From Spirochaetales bacterium (lineage in GTDB: Bacteria; Spirochaetota; Spirochaetia; DSM-2461): 64,000 nt of DNA. The notes under the pieces are model-generated. The model was given only the letters and a program-made list of their open reading frames with translations, was not told the origin of the DNA and searched no databases. The stretch covers positions 1-64,000 of the forward strand of contig JAQQAM010000016.1 in assembly GCA_028532905.1 (NCBI GenBank), in the 5' to 3' direction. Each line of letters begins with the position of its first letter. The stretch's first letter is position 1. Both the position numbers and the translations under genes were made by a program. Of this stretch, positions 49,645 to 60,800 are shown piece after piece.

Positions 49645-51390
49645 ATGAGCAGAAGCCTTTCTCTCCCCACTAAAATACAGATCACGTTCTCCCTTGTTCT
49701 GATTGTCTTTCTAACCATTAACACAATGACTTCAACATACTATCTTAAAAAGTCATTAACCCGGCTGCTGCAGATAAATTATTCCCATATTCTCGGTCAG
49801 ACATCAGAAAGAATAGAAAATGAACTTAGAAGGATTGATGGTATAGCACTCAAAGTTTTTTATCAGCAGAAGTTGATAGATATTATGAAAAAAGCGGCTG
49901 AAGAAGAGGGGGACAGTTACTTCATCAGGAACTACGCGGATGCCAGAACCGCTAGGACTGTTCTTCACCAGATGATAGGATCAGATGATATTCCCTTGAG
50001 ACTGACTCTTTTTAACAGACAGGGAGACTATATTGATTTCGGATGGCAGCCGATTTCCCCGGAATATGTTAAGAAGCAGTTTCAGTCAGGAACAATGGGG
50101 CATCTGGCAGATATTATGGATTACCATGAGGGAGGGAAATATTTATCAGCTCCTGATCGGGATATCTGGTATGACAAAGACAAGGAAGACATTATTTCTG
50201 TATTCAGAGAATTCAGGGATCTTCAAAATCACTTTGCCTATATTCATATTCAGGAAAAACTGAGTGTCATCACAAATCATCTGAAAACAGATCTTCCGGG
50301 AGCGACCTTTACCCTGATTGACAGAGAAGGCAAACTTATTTTCGGAGAGAAAACCGGAGATTCGAATGACCGGCAGTTTTTTATTCTCTCAGAATATTCA
50401 GATTATAGCGGCTGGGAACTGAAACTGATTCAGGATATGAGATACTACATGTCTCCTGTCAGAGATATGCAGCTTGTGACCCTTGTTGTGGCGGCGGCAC
50501 TGCTTATAAGCGGTTTTATAACAATTCTATTGCTGACATCCATACTGACAGCACCCCTGAAGGCACTTCATGAATCCATATACAAAGTGGATTTTGAAAA
50601 CCTGAAAATATCCATTAGCAGGAAAGATTCCCATCAAATTATCAAGCAGCTTGATGAGGGGTTTCAAGTAATGTTTCAGCGCCTGAAAGACTCAATGGCA
50701 GAGAAACTTGAAAGTCAGGATCGTGAAAACCAGGCGCATATGGCAGCGTTACAGAACCAAATGAATCCCCACCTGCTGTTCAACATGCTTTCCCATATCA
50801 ACTCTCTGGCATCTGAAGATGAAACAGAAAAGATTGAAGAAATATGCCAGAGGCTGACCCGTTCTCTCCGTTACCTGACCCGTGTTGATAATAAACCTGT
50901 TCCTCTGCAGGACGAAATCAATCATCTTCAGGATTATCTGTCACTCATGGAATCCCGATATTCACCACTCTTCAGTTTTAATATTGAAATCAGGGAAGGG
51001 GTAACAAGGAAAAATTCTGTTCCGAAGTTGATATTCCAGCCTCTGGCTGAAAATGCGTTCAGTCATGGTTTTGAAAACAGTTCACCTCCCTGGAAAATTT
51101 TTGTAATAGTTGATTTCTCTAACCCCGGTTACTGGAAGGCATCCTTTACAGATAACGGATCAGGAATAGAACAGGATAAAAAAGAAATAATTCTGGCATT
51201 GCTCAGTGAAGATCTTGAGGCGGTTAAGGATAGAGCGATGCACAGGTCGCCCGGCGGGCTGGGACTGATCAACACAATAACCAGACTGCGTCTTTTGTAC
51301 GGGACAGACATGATCTTTGAACTGGACAGTAAACCGGGAAAGAACCGCATCAGTATAGGAGGTCCCCATGTTCCGGATTTTACTGATTGA
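49645..51390 (+). CDS. YesM-like sensor histidine kinase
   Basis: LQNQMNPHLLFNMLSHINSLA (His_kinase), PKLIFQPLAENAFSHGF, LGLINTITRLRLLYG; two TM segments. Confidence 0.9.
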   Translation: MSRSLSLPTKIQITFSLVLIVFLTINTMTSTYYLKKSLTRLLQINYSHILGQTSERIENELRRIDGIALKVFYQQKLIDIMKKAAEEEGDSYFIRNYADARTARTVLHQMIGSDDIPLRLTLFNRQGDYIDFGWQPISPEYVKKQFQSGTMGHLADIMDYHEGGKYLSAPDRDIWYDKDKEDIISVFREFRDLQNHFAYIHIQEKLSVITNHLKTDLPGATFTLIDREGKLIFGEKTGDSNDRQFFILSEYSDYSGWELKLIQDMRYYMSPVRDMQLVTLVVAAALLISGFITILLLTSILTAPLKALHESIYKVDFENLKISISRKDSHQIIKQLDEGFQVMFQRLKDSMAEKLESQDRENQAHMAALQNQMNPHLLFNMLSHINSLASEDETEKIEEICQRLTRSLRYLTRVDNKPVPLQDEINHLQDYLSLMESRYSPLFSFNIEIREGVTRKNSVPKLIFQPLAENAFSHGFENSSPPWKIFVIVDFSNPGYWKASFTDNGSGIEQDKKEIILALLSEDLEAVKDRAMHRSPGGLGLINTITRLRLLYGTDMIFELDSKPGKNRISIGGPHVPDFTD

Positions 51391-52843
51391 TGACGAACCA
51401 CACCATATCGAGCATCTCACAAAAATCATAACATCCTCAGAAATGCCTTTTACAATCTGTGGTACGGCGTTTGATGGACAGTCGGCTCTGGAGCTTTATA
51501 TAAAACAGAACCCTGACCTGATCATCAGTGATATAAAAATGCCCATGAAAAACGGGCTGATCATGACTGAAGAACTGAAGGTTTTGAATAAAGAAATACC
51601 TGTGATCCTGATCAGTGCTTATCAGGATTTTGAATATGCCCGGAAGGGACTTCAGCTGGGGATTCTGGATTACCTGTTAAAACCAATTGAAGAAAATGAA
51701 TTAAAAGGGGTTTTACAAAAGGCAGAACAGTTATTAACAGCCTCCAGAACCAATATGCTTCGACGGTCTCTTTTTTCTGTTCCCGGCAAAGAAAAATCCT
51801 TCTCTCCGGATATAGAAAAATCACTCAGAGCTCTGGGATCATACAGGCTGGCACTTTATATTTCCCAACCGGAAGGAGAGAACCTGGAAAAGTTATGGTA
51901 TCAGAGCGGCAGGAACTGTCCCGGAGAAATTCTGGAACTGGAAACCCGACCTGACGGATGCAGACTCTTCCTCTTTACAGAAGGGAATACAAATAATGTC
52001 CGCTGTTTCAAAGACTCAGGAATCCAGAAAGGACAGATTATTCTTTCCGACCTCAATCCTCATATACTTTCCTGGGATACCTTATGTAGAGAGATGAACG
52101 AAAGGATATGGGAAGCTGCAACATGGGGAGGCAGCGGAATTTCTTATATTAGTCAGGATTTTCCCTTTTATGAAGAAACAACACCTTTTATCCAATATGA
52201 GTGGGAACTGAAGATTGCTCTTGCAGGAGATTTGAAGAAAGACTTTCAACCGCTGTTAGTACAGATTCTTGAGGAATATCAATCTCGAAAGCCCTCAATA
52301 ATCCAGTTGAAAGAGGCCATTTCATTAATGGACCGGATACTGATAAAAAATTATGCTTTCAAAAAAAATATATCCGACTCCCATATCAGAAGGATTCTGG
52401 AAAAACTGAATATGGATCTTGTCCGAATGAACTTTGATCTTCAGGACATAGCAGCTGGTCTAACAGATGCCCTGTCAGCAGCAGTTCCTGAAGAAGTTTG
52501 CCGCTCCTATTCTATTCAGAAAGTAAAAGAGTATATGGACAGCAATTACGCTCAGAACATTGATACCACCAGCCTTGCTGATATGACCGGTGTTTCTGCC
52601 AAAACCCTCAATCATCTGTTTCTGAGTGAATTCGGAGTATCACCTTCCAAGTACCTGATTGAGATACGAATGGAAGTAGCAAAAAAGCTTCTTTCCACAA
52701 GACCGGATCTTCAGATTAAAGAAATCGCCAATGAAACTGGATACGAGGATCCTCTGTATTTCAGCCGGATCTTCCACAGAAAAGTGGGAATGAATCCGAC
52801 TCAATACAGAACAGAGAATCAGTCTTCTGCAACCACCATCTGA
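51368..52843 (+). CDS. YesN-like response regulator with AraC HTH
   Basis: ILLIDDEPHHIEHL, LIISDIKMPMKNGL; C-terminal TSLADMTGVSAKTLNHLFLSEFGVSPSKYLIEIRMEVAKKLL...GYEDPLYFSRIFHRKVGMNPTQYR. Confidence 0.92.
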   Translation: MFRILLIDDEPHHIEHLTKIITSSEMPFTICGTAFDGQSALELYIKQNPDLIISDIKMPMKNGLIMTEELKVLNKEIPVILISAYQDFEYARKGLQLGILDYLLKPIEENELKGVLQKAEQLLTASRTNMLRRSLFSVPGKEKSFSPDIEKSLRALGSYRLALYISQPEGENLEKLWYQSGRNCPGEILELETRPDGCRLFLFTEGNTNNVRCFKDSGIQKGQIILSDLNPHILSWDTLCREMNERIWEAATWGGSGISYISQDFPFYEETTPFIQYEWELKIALAGDLKKDFQPLLVQILEEYQSRKPSIIQLKEAISLMDRILIKNYAFKKNISDSHIRRILEKLNMDLVRMNFDLQDIAAGLTDALSAAVPEEVCRSYSIQKVKEYMDSNYAQNIDTTSLADMTGVSAKTLNHLFLSEFGVSPSKYLIEIRMEVAKKLLSTRPDLQIKEIANETGYEDPLYFSRIFHRKVGMNPTQYRTENQSSATTI

Positions 52844-54870
52844 TGACAGGTAAATGTATCGACTTTGACCGTTAAAACACCGTCTTTCCATTCGTAGAAC
52901 TCCGGCTCCAGATGTTGAGGTTCCAGATAAACCTGTGATGGCTTATCCATCTTTATTGACAGTTCCACATTACTCAAGGGGAGAAGGTTTTCAATAATCT
53001 CAACAGAACGAGGAGGTACACCCTCTCCACCGACACCGCCAACCAGTGCCATACCACCACCCCGGGTGACTGTATTTCCATAAAGAAAATGAATGACTGT
53101 CCTGGATTCCCTCTCCTGCCGGTTTACAACTAATCGTGCTGTAGAAGGAAGGTTTGTAGTAACACTAAAGTCATTTTTCATTAGATCATGGAATGCTCTT
53201 TCCAAAAACTGTCTGTGCATAACAGCTCCATAGGAGCGGTACAGAGTAAAAATTCGATGAGGAAGATAGAGGATATTTCCCTTCCGGACACCACAGGAGA
53301 ACTCGGTTTTATCCGGATCAAAGGGGGCATGCTGATGACTGCAGAAATGATCATAGGCTCTATTAAAATAGGGATCCAGAACACTTCCAAGAGAGATTCC
53401 CTCCTTTACCACAAGTCTTCTGCTTTTCGCATACATGACCATTGGTGAATCTATATTATCCGGCTGGTACTTTATCTCTGGCAGAATATAATCTGGACTG
53501 TATGGACTTTCATCTCCAACATCAGCGCCGAGATCAAAAAGAGGAGATCCTTCTTCATCAAGACCACTCTCTCCGCTGAGAAACAGCTTCCCTCCACTAG
53601 ATAGATAGGTATTTATTTTTTGTTTCAAATAAGAATCCACTTTTATTTCATCAGGGAGAACCAAAACCTTATACCTGCTGAAATCACATTCATCATCAAT
53701 CACATCAAACAGATAGTGTCCTTCCAGGAGAAAACGGGACGCTCCAACATCAGCGGAATGATCTCTATTCGAGGGGTCCCAAAGATCCGTCAAACGTTCT
53801 TTGTTAGCAACACAGCTCAGCATACCTATATCAGCACAACCCACTGCATCTACACACCAGGGCTCCTTTTCTTCAACCTCTTTATAGGCCTCACCAATTA
53901 TTCTGTATGTTGAAGAATCCATAAGTCCCTGGGGATGCAACTGATCACCAATGCTGCACTTAGCTCCCAGGGCTATCATAGCAGCGCACTCATACCGAAG
54001 AGCATCTGCTGTTTTAAAACCGCCGAATTCACCCCATGTAGTATGAAACTTGCCAGTCATGCCTAAGAAATCCTGACCAGTAGTGGATGCATATCTGGCA
54101 GTGAGCGGAAAATGATCATACCCCCAGCCCCCTGTAGGAAGAGATTCCAGTTCCTGATGGCTGAACCATTGAAATACACTCCGTCTGCCCATAGGGATAT
54201 TCCCGCTGTTATGAAAAACCGGCATATCGGGATTAAGGCTTTTTACAGCCTCACAGGTTCTTTTATAGTACTTCTCGAGCCCGGAACGTGCGTTTTTAAG
54301 TCTATCCTCTTTTGACAGAGGATTCAGATTATTCTGCTTCATCTCCTCCATACAGAACTCACAGCAACAGTCTTCCTGACTTATAATATCAAGGAATATA
54401 CCATCTGCATCGGGATACTGTCGAACGACCTCTTCAATTTTCCCACAGAGATAATCCAGGTAGGGAGAATGAAAACAAAGAGTTTTAAATCCTGGTTCCA
54501 GTGTTGAGCTTACCCATCCGGAATATTGACCTTTATGATTTATTTCCCGCCACTCGGGATGCTTTTCTGCAATCATATTATCTACTCCGGCGGTGAGATA
54601 AACCGGAACCTTCACGTCTATCTCATGTGCAGCATCCATTTGAGCTCTCAACAGATCAAAATTTAAATGGGGATGTATCGTTCCTTTTACCGTTGGATGG
54701 TAGGACCATCCATGATGACAGGAAGAAAAGCATGTTATGGAGTTCACATGACCTTCCAGGAGGGCATTCTGAAACTGTTTTTTATCAAAAGCTGTACCAA
54801 TCCCTTCAATAACCGGGGATGTATGAAAGTCCAGATGGACCTGTCTAAATCTGAGTTTTTTGTTTTTCAT
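52819..54870 (-). CDS. Predicted glycosyl hydrolase (GHL6/beta-galactosidase-trimerisation-like architecture)
   Basis: FRQVHLDFHTSP, HPEWREINHKGQYSG, DADGIFLDIISQEDCCCEFCMEEM, LPDEIKVDSYLKQKINTYLSSGGKLFLSGESG. Confidence 0.7.
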   Translation of the reverse strand: MKNKKLRFRQVHLDFHTSPVIEGIGTAFDKKQFQNALLEGHVNSITCFSSCHHGWSYHPTVKGTIHPHLNFDLLRAQMDAAHEIDVKVPVYLTAGVDNMIAEKHPEWREINHKGQYSGWVSSTLEPGFKTLCFHSPYLDYLCGKIEEVVRQYPDADGIFLDIISQEDCCCEFCMEEMKQNNLNPLSKEDRLKNARSGLEKYYKRTCEAVKSLNPDMPVFHNSGNIPMGRRSVFQWFSHQELESLPTGGWGYDHFPLTARYASTTGQDFLGMTGKFHTTWGEFGGFKTADALRYECAAMIALGAKCSIGDQLHPQGLMDSSTYRIIGEAYKEVEEKEPWCVDAVGCADIGMLSCVANKERLTDLWDPSNRDHSADVGASRFLLEGHYLFDVIDDECDFSRYKVLVLPDEIKVDSYLKQKINTYLSSGGKLFLSGESGLDEEGSPLFDLGADVGDESPYSPDYILPEIKYQPDNIDSPMVMYAKSRRLVVKEGISLGSVLDPYFNRAYDHFCSHQHAPFDPDKTEFSCGVRKGNILYLPHRIFTLYRSYGAVMHRQFLERAFHDLMKNDFSVTTNLPSTARLVVNRQERESRTVIHFLYGNTVTRGGGMALVGGVGGEGVPPRSVEIIENLLPLSNVELSIKMDKPSQVYLEPQHLEPEFYEWKDGVLTVKVDTFTCHQMVVAED

Positions 54871-54904
54871 AGACTTATCTTACAGGATCAGGTCTCTTAA
54901 GAAC

Positions 54905-55771
54905 ATGGAAAAAGCTGTTGACAACTTGCACAATCCTTTTACTCTTTTATATATGATAAAGCTATTATCCATTGGATCATCAATGAGCTATCCTGAAAGA
55001 AAGGCCTCAGATATTTATAAAAATGATGGGGGGTTCGGACACTGGGTGTTTATGCATTTCACAACAGCCTTCAGGGTCATGACTCCCCAGGGCCTCATGG
55101 AACGGAAAGCAGGAGACTTTCTGATAAACAGTCCAGAATATCCACAGTGGCACCAGGGTATAAACTGTTGTTTTAAAAATGACTGGTTTCACTTCGATGG
55201 AGATTCAATTGATAAATATTTAAAAAAATACCAGATTCCAGTAAACATTCCTTTTACTTGTTTTCAGGAGTCCCGTGTTCTGGGGATTGTACATGAGATA
55301 CAGAGAGAACATATTCTTCAGGATCCCTATGAGAATGAGAAAATAGATCTGCATGTGAAGACACTTTTGATTGAACTCGCCAGAGGCATGAAAAACCAGA
55401 GAGAAAGAAGTCTGAGTGTACGGGAAAAAGAGCTTCTTCCCCGCTTTCAGGAGATAAGACTGGAAATGGGAAGAAGTCCAGAAAAAGACTGGCCGATTTC
55501 TTTAATAGCTGACCGGCTTTCACTGAGTGCGAACCGCTTTGCCGTACTATACAAACGGTTTTTTGCCGTCACTCCCCGACAGGATCTCTTAAGTATCAGG
55601 CTAAACAAGGCCTCTGCACTTCTTCTGAACCAGACAGGGAAAGTGGAAACCATTGCCAGAGAATGCGGTTTTTCATCGGAGCAGTATTTCTGGAGAATGT
55701 TCAAAAAAAAATACAATATATCTCCGTCTGAGTTCAGAAAATCCAGTCCTTATCAGCATGGAAAAACATAA
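54905..55771 (+). CDS. AraC-family transcriptional regulator
   Basis: C-terminal WPISLIADRLSLSANRFAVLYKRFFAVTPRQDLLSIRLNKASALLLN...ARECGFSSEQYFWRMFKKKYNISPSEFR. Confidence 0.9.
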   Translation: MEKAVDNLHNPFTLLYMIKLLSIGSSMSYPERKASDIYKNDGGFGHWVFMHFTTAFRVMTPQGLMERKAGDFLINSPEYPQWHQGINCCFKNDWFHFDGDSIDKYLKKYQIPVNIPFTCFQESRVLGIVHEIQREHILQDPYENEKIDLHVKTLLIELARGMKNQRERSLSVREKELLPRFQEIRLEMGRSPEKDWPISLIADRLSLSANRFAVLYKRFFAVTPRQDLLSIRLNKASALLLNQTGKVETIARECGFSSEQYFWRMFKKKYNISPSEFRKSSPYQHGKT

Positions 55772-55909
55772 AAGGAGTCCGGACTGTTTCTCTAAAACTA
55801 TATTAAAATAAATATATATAATTTATTTGCAATCTCCACGGCCATTTATTACTATTTAATCAAATACAATATTTAGCTATGCCTAACAAATAAAACAAGG
55901 AGTTTTTTT

Positions 55910-56671
55910 ATGAAACGTATTTGGTTAATAAGCATTGTTTTGTTTTTAATGTCACTGCCGTTATTCGCAGATGACTCAATACATACTGAAGAGATAACAT
56001 ATACAGTAGACGGGCAGAAACTGGTGGGTTTACTGGCCTATGACCAGTCAACGATGGCAAAAAGACCGGGAGTACTGGTTGTTCATGAGTGGCAGGGAAT
56101 AAATGATTATGCAAAAAAGAGAGCTGTTGATCTGGCGAAAGAAGGTTATGTAGCCTTTGCTCTTGATATGTATGGAGACGGTAAGGAGATTCCCCGTTCT
56201 GAGGCAGGAGCCAAATCCCGTTCGGTAGGTTCTGATTTCACCCTGATTGAAAAACGTTTTAATGCAGCCCTGGCAATTCTGAATAAGAACAAATACACTG
56301 ACAGCAGAAATACGGCAGCCATCGGATACTGTTTCGGAGGCGGTGTCGTTCTGAACATGGCCAGACTGGGAACAGAGATCAAGGGAGTTGTCGGATTTCA
56401 CTCCTCACTGAATACTGGACTGACAGCAGAAAAGGGTGACATAAAAACCAGGATTCTGGCCATTCAGGGGGATAAAGATCCTGTTGCCCCCCCCGAAAGA
56501 CAGACGGCTTTTAGAAATGAAATGAATGCCAGCGGTGCTGATTACAACTATATCATCTATGAAAACGTTGAAGCTCACAATTTCACCAATCCTGCCGGTT
56601 CCTCTTATTATGAAAAGGAAGCTGAAATGGCCTGGGACAGTATGCTTGAGTTCTTTGATTCCATTTTCTGA
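55910..56671 (+). CDS. Dienelactone hydrolase family protein, exported
   Basis: Signal peptide; GVLVVHEWQGINDYAKKRAVDLAKEGYVAFALDMYGDGK, IGYCFGGGVVLNMA, AHNFTNPAG. Confidence 0.9.
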   Translation: MKRIWLISIVLFLMSLPLFADDSIHTEEITYTVDGQKLVGLLAYDQSTMAKRPGVLVVHEWQGINDYAKKRAVDLAKEGYVAFALDMYGDGKEIPRSEAGAKSRSVGSDFTLIEKRFNAALAILNKNKYTDSRNTAAIGYCFGGGVVLNMARLGTEIKGVVGFHSSLNTGLTAEKGDIKTRILAIQGDKDPVAPPERQTAFRNEMNASGADYNYIIYENVEAHNFTNPAGSSYYEKEAEMAWDSMLEFFDSIF

Positions 56672-56825
56672 TACATAAGGGCTCCCCGCCAGGCACCGGA
56701 GCCGGATTCATTAGTTGATATCAGGGACAGCGTTGGAACCTACGGTAAATCAAAACTGCCGGGCTGGTATTATGCTTTTATCATAGTATAGGAGTCTCAT
56801 GCCGGAGAATCTTAGGTTATCCGAC

Positions 56826-56852
56826 AGGCCCGACTGAGTTATCAGCGGGCCT
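56826..56852. terminator. Hairpin between convergent genes, possible terminator
   Basis: AGGCCCG-actgagttatcag-CGGGCCT followed by AT-rich sequence. Confidence 0.45.
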
Positions 56853-56862
56853 ATTCTGTTTA

Positions 56863-57906
56863 TTAGTGAGAGAGAGTGAAAATAAGACTGGTTCTGTTAT
56901 CCACACCGGCCTTATTGTATATATTCCAGATATGCTTTTTCACCGTTGACCTGGCAACCTTCAGTTCTCTGCAGATATCATCAGTGGTACAGCCTCTGTA
57001 GATACAGTCAATCACATCTTTTTCCCTGCTGGTAAAAGCGAATGCATCCAGCCGTATGGGTTCAGAAACAAGGGTATTATCTCTCAAGGAAATTTTAACA
57101 AAAGGGAAGTCCGCTCCTTCTCTTTGAAAGGGGCTGCCGTGGTAACTGAACTCCAGCAACAGTTTTCTGTCATCCAGTGAAAAAGAAAAATCCGCATCAG
57201 CAGGTGTCGACAGGGGAGATATCAGTCTGTCCCAGGAAACAGTAAAATCCCGGGAATACATGGTTTCTGACCAGAGAGGCTGTTTCCATTTGTCTCCGAA
57301 CAGGCGGATCAGAACCTCTCTGATTTCCTCACCGGCATTCTGAATCTCTCCGTTTCTGGAGGCATAGGCGGTCTTTAAATCAGGATCAGGCAGTCTGAGA
57401 CTCTGTTTGATGGCATCTCCCAGTATAGAACTTACAAAACGGATTACCTTGAGCTCATTATCGCTGAACGCAGAAACCCCCTTTCCGCCTCTGGCAATAC
57501 CGATAAATCCCGACAGACGATCCTGGATGAGAACCGGATAGTAGGAACAGTCCGAGACAGGCCGGAGCTTATTCAGGTCGTTTACAAAGTCATGTTTATA
57601 GGAAATATCCTTCCGGTACTCCACACTGTACAAAGACGGCTGAACCGTTTCAATAAGATTATGCATAATAAAATCTTTATCCTGAATCTCATAATACAGT
57701 TTATTGAAATCAGATGGATTATTGGTGATGTATATGGGTTCCGGAATAAGGGGGCCGGGAAAGAGGACAATGGCAAAATAATGGCAATCGGTAATTCGCA
57801 GAATCAGAGGGGTCAGCTTCTGAACCAGAGCGTTATCAAGAGTGCTGCTGAACAGGACAGAGATTAATGACTGAATATTCTGGCTCTGGTCATCCCGGAG
57901 ATACAT
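56863..57906 (-). CDS. GAF-like/LuxR-type HTH transcriptional regulator
   Basis: C-terminal AFTSREKDVIDCIYRGCTTDDICRELKVARSTVKKHIWNIYNKAGVDNRTSLI; N-terminal GAF-like region. Confidence 0.85.
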   Translation of the reverse strand: MYLRDDQSQNIQSLISVLFSSTLDNALVQKLTPLILRITDCHYFAIVLFPGPLIPEPIYITNNPSDFNKLYYEIQDKDFIMHNLIETVQPSLYSVEYRKDISYKHDFVNDLNKLRPVSDCSYYPVLIQDRLSGFIGIARGGKGVSAFSDNELKVIRFVSSILGDAIKQSLRLPDPDLKTAYASRNGEIQNAGEEIREVLIRLFGDKWKQPLWSETMYSRDFTVSWDRLISPLSTPADADFSFSLDDRKLLLEFSYHGSPFQREGADFPFVKISLRDNTLVSEPIRLDAFAFTSREKDVIDCIYRGCTTDDICRELKVARSTVKKHIWNIYNKAGVDNRTSLIFTLSH

Positions 57907-58001
57907 GGATTCAGTATACCCTATGAGGAGGTATGAATGAAGTTATTTTATATTATTAGTAAACAAATATACATCAACTGGTTCTGACTGAACTGCAGTT
58001 T

Positions 58002-60800
58002 CTATTCCATTCCTTTTAAAAGGACTTTCGAAACAATCCGGCTTAACTCGGCGCTGGTGAAGGGTTTTTGAATAAAACCGGACAATCCCTTTGCCTTTAA
58101 ATCAGAAAGGTCTTCCGCCTTGAGAAAACCGGATGCAAGAATAACCGGAATTTGACTTCGGATGTCTTTAATACGGAAGAAGCATTCCCGTCCGTGCATA
58201 TCCGGCATGATCATATCCATCAATACCAGATCAATTTCACCTTGTTTTTCACGGAATATCTAAATGGCCTGATGTCCATTCTCAGCAAGAATAACATCAT
58301 AGCCCAGACTCTCCAGAATACCGCCTCCCGTAGCCCTCATAACGGCTTCATCATCCACAAGAAGAATCTTTCCTGCACCGGCAACCGGTGTCATCTCCTT
58401 CTCATGAACAGAACGGATTCCTATGGCGAGAGGCAGCAGTATCCGGAAGCAGCTCCCCTTTTCCAGTTCGCTGCTCACTGAGATCAGGCCTTTATGCTGC
58501 TGAACCGTTCCATAGGCGGCGGCCAGTCCGAGACCCGTTCCCTTTCCCTGCCCCTTTGTCGTAAAAAAAGGTTCAAAGATCCGCTCCAGATGCTCCTCTG
58601 TAATGCCTGAACCTGTATCCCTGACTTCAATCTCTATAAATTCACCCGGGGATATATCAAAAGGACTGCCTGCACAAAACTCGTCATTCACAGTAATTTT
58701 TTGAGTCGAGAAGGTCAGAGTGCCCCCATCGGGCATGGCGTGGGAAGCATTAATTCCAAGGTTCAGAAAGACGCTTTGCAGCTGGGCATTATCACCGATA
58801 ACCAGGCTGGCATGGGCATCCAGATTCTTGACGATCTCTATCCGTTTATCGATCGTGTTCCCAAGAAGAGCGACTGTATCCTTAATAATTTTATGAATAT
58901 CCACCGGTGTTGACCCTGCCGCCTGGCGGCGGGAAAAAGCCAGCAGATTAGCTGCCAGATCTGCCGCCCGTCCTGCAGAGTCCAGTATCATTTTCAGAAA
59001 CGGAGAACTTTCGGGAGAATCAGCGCCTTTAAGTTTCAGCAGCTCCGCAGCTCCAATTATGCCTCCCAGCATATTATTGAAATCATGTGCCACTCCGCCG
59101 GCCAGCTGCCCCACAGCATCCATCTTCTGACTCTGGATAAAACTCTTCTGAAGGGCATGTTCCTCCGTTACATCCCGAAATGTGATAACCGCGCCGAAGA
59201 TTTTTCCTGAGCCATCCAGCATTGGAGTGTAGCTGTCATCAATCTCATATTTTTTTCCCTGTCTGGAGACAAGAATAGTCTCTTCAGGCAATGATGATAC
59301 AGAACCTTCCTTCAGAACCGTCCAGATTGGATTGATCCTCTCATTTCCGTTTTTGGAATTGACGATCCGGAAAACTCCGGTGATAGTCATGCCCACCGCT
59401 TCTTCTGCTGCCCAGCCTGTGAGCTGTTCAGCCGCTCTGTTCAGGCTGCGAACTGTCCCGGACGTATCACAGGTTATGACTCCATCTTCAATTGATCTGA
59501 ATGTAGCCGATATATACTCCCGGCTTTTCAGTAATTCCTCAGCCGTCCTTTCACGCTCTTTTATCTCATCCTTTAGAAGATTGATCTGCTGAATTATGGA
59601 AGACTGCATCTTGGCAATAGAACTTGCCAGCCGGCCATGTTCATCCTGTCCCCGAACATCAATCTGAACATCAAGATGCCCGTTGGCTATGTCTGATGTA
59701 GAATCAGTAAGAGTTTGTATAAACCTGAGAGTTTTCCTGGACACAAGGACCGTAAAGGCGAAGGAGATGAAAATGGTCAGGAAGGATATTCCCAGAACCA
59801 CAGCCAGCATCCTTTCAATTTCAGCTTCTTCCGACTGCCTGGAAAAATGAATCGAAATAAAGACGGCCGCATTACCATAGGAATCTTTTAATACGGTACT
59901 CCCCCGGTAGTAAGACTGAGATCCTATGCTGGTTTGGGAAATATGGATATTCCTTGCCGTTTCATCCAGAATATCCGGACCGGAGATCAGTTGCTCTTTT
60001 ATCTCCCGATCTACCGGATGCAGGTCTCCCAGTGTTCCCACACTCCAGGAATTTCCTGTGAAAATATCCACGTCTGTTTTACTGAGACGGGCATAGTGTT
60101 CGGCCATTTCCTGTGTGTAGTCAGATTCCACAACCAGAACCCCCACTTTCTCCCCTTTATGAATTACAGGGGCATACATTCTGAGAGCCAGCACATAACC
60201 GTCATGGAAATGCTCGCTAAGCAGTTCATCAGGAATAATCCGTCCCAGATAGGGGGACATTCCCAGGGGCATTTCCTGTTTGGGGATATTCTGTCGGGTA
60301 ATAAGGAGTCTGCTGTAATCTGCTGTTGAAAGATAGGAATTCTGAGAATCCTGATTAACGATGTAGGCTCCGATCTCTTCTTCCTGTCCATCATTGTTAT
60401 AGGAAACAAGCAGACGTCCGTCTGCAGCATACAAGAGCAGTCTGCTGGCAGAAATGTAACGGCTGAAACTGGCAAGTTCTTCGCCAATGGTCGTTATATA
60501 GGATGAGTAGGTGGGATCCGCAAAGAACTCCCGTTTATCCTGTTTTTTTGCATACCAGGAGAGTTCCCAGGGGATGGCAGACACCTGCCTGAAAAACTCT
60601 TCTATTCTGAGAGTTCTGTTTTCAATTCTGGTCAGAATATCATCACGGATTATTGAATGGGCAATCTCCAGACGAACCCGGGAAGCCTGCTGTTTTTCCT
60701 GCTTTGTCAGAAAATAGTATGAGAGTGAGAGTGCCAGTGAGGTAAACAGAATCAGAACGATGCTGAGAGTAAACAGTTTCAGACGTATGGATTGCTTCAT
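58002..60800 (-). pseudogene. Hybrid histidine kinase (Cache-like, HAMP, PAS, HisKA/HATPase, receiver) with an in-frame amber codon inside the receiver
   Basis: ORF 58260-60800 ends ILLVDDEAVMRATGGGILESLGYDVILAENGHQAI-TAG (58260-58262); same frame continues IFREKQGEIDLVLMDMIMPDMHGRECFFRIKD...SGFIQKPFTSAELSRIV to 58002. Kinase core itself is intact. Confidence 0.85.

Noticed and set aside
58260-58262. Amber codon as evidence for genetic-code reassignment or pyrrolysine
   Set aside because: clpP in this window terminates with TAG and no repeated internal TAGs were seen in other genes, so a local nonsense mutation or sequencing error is more likely.
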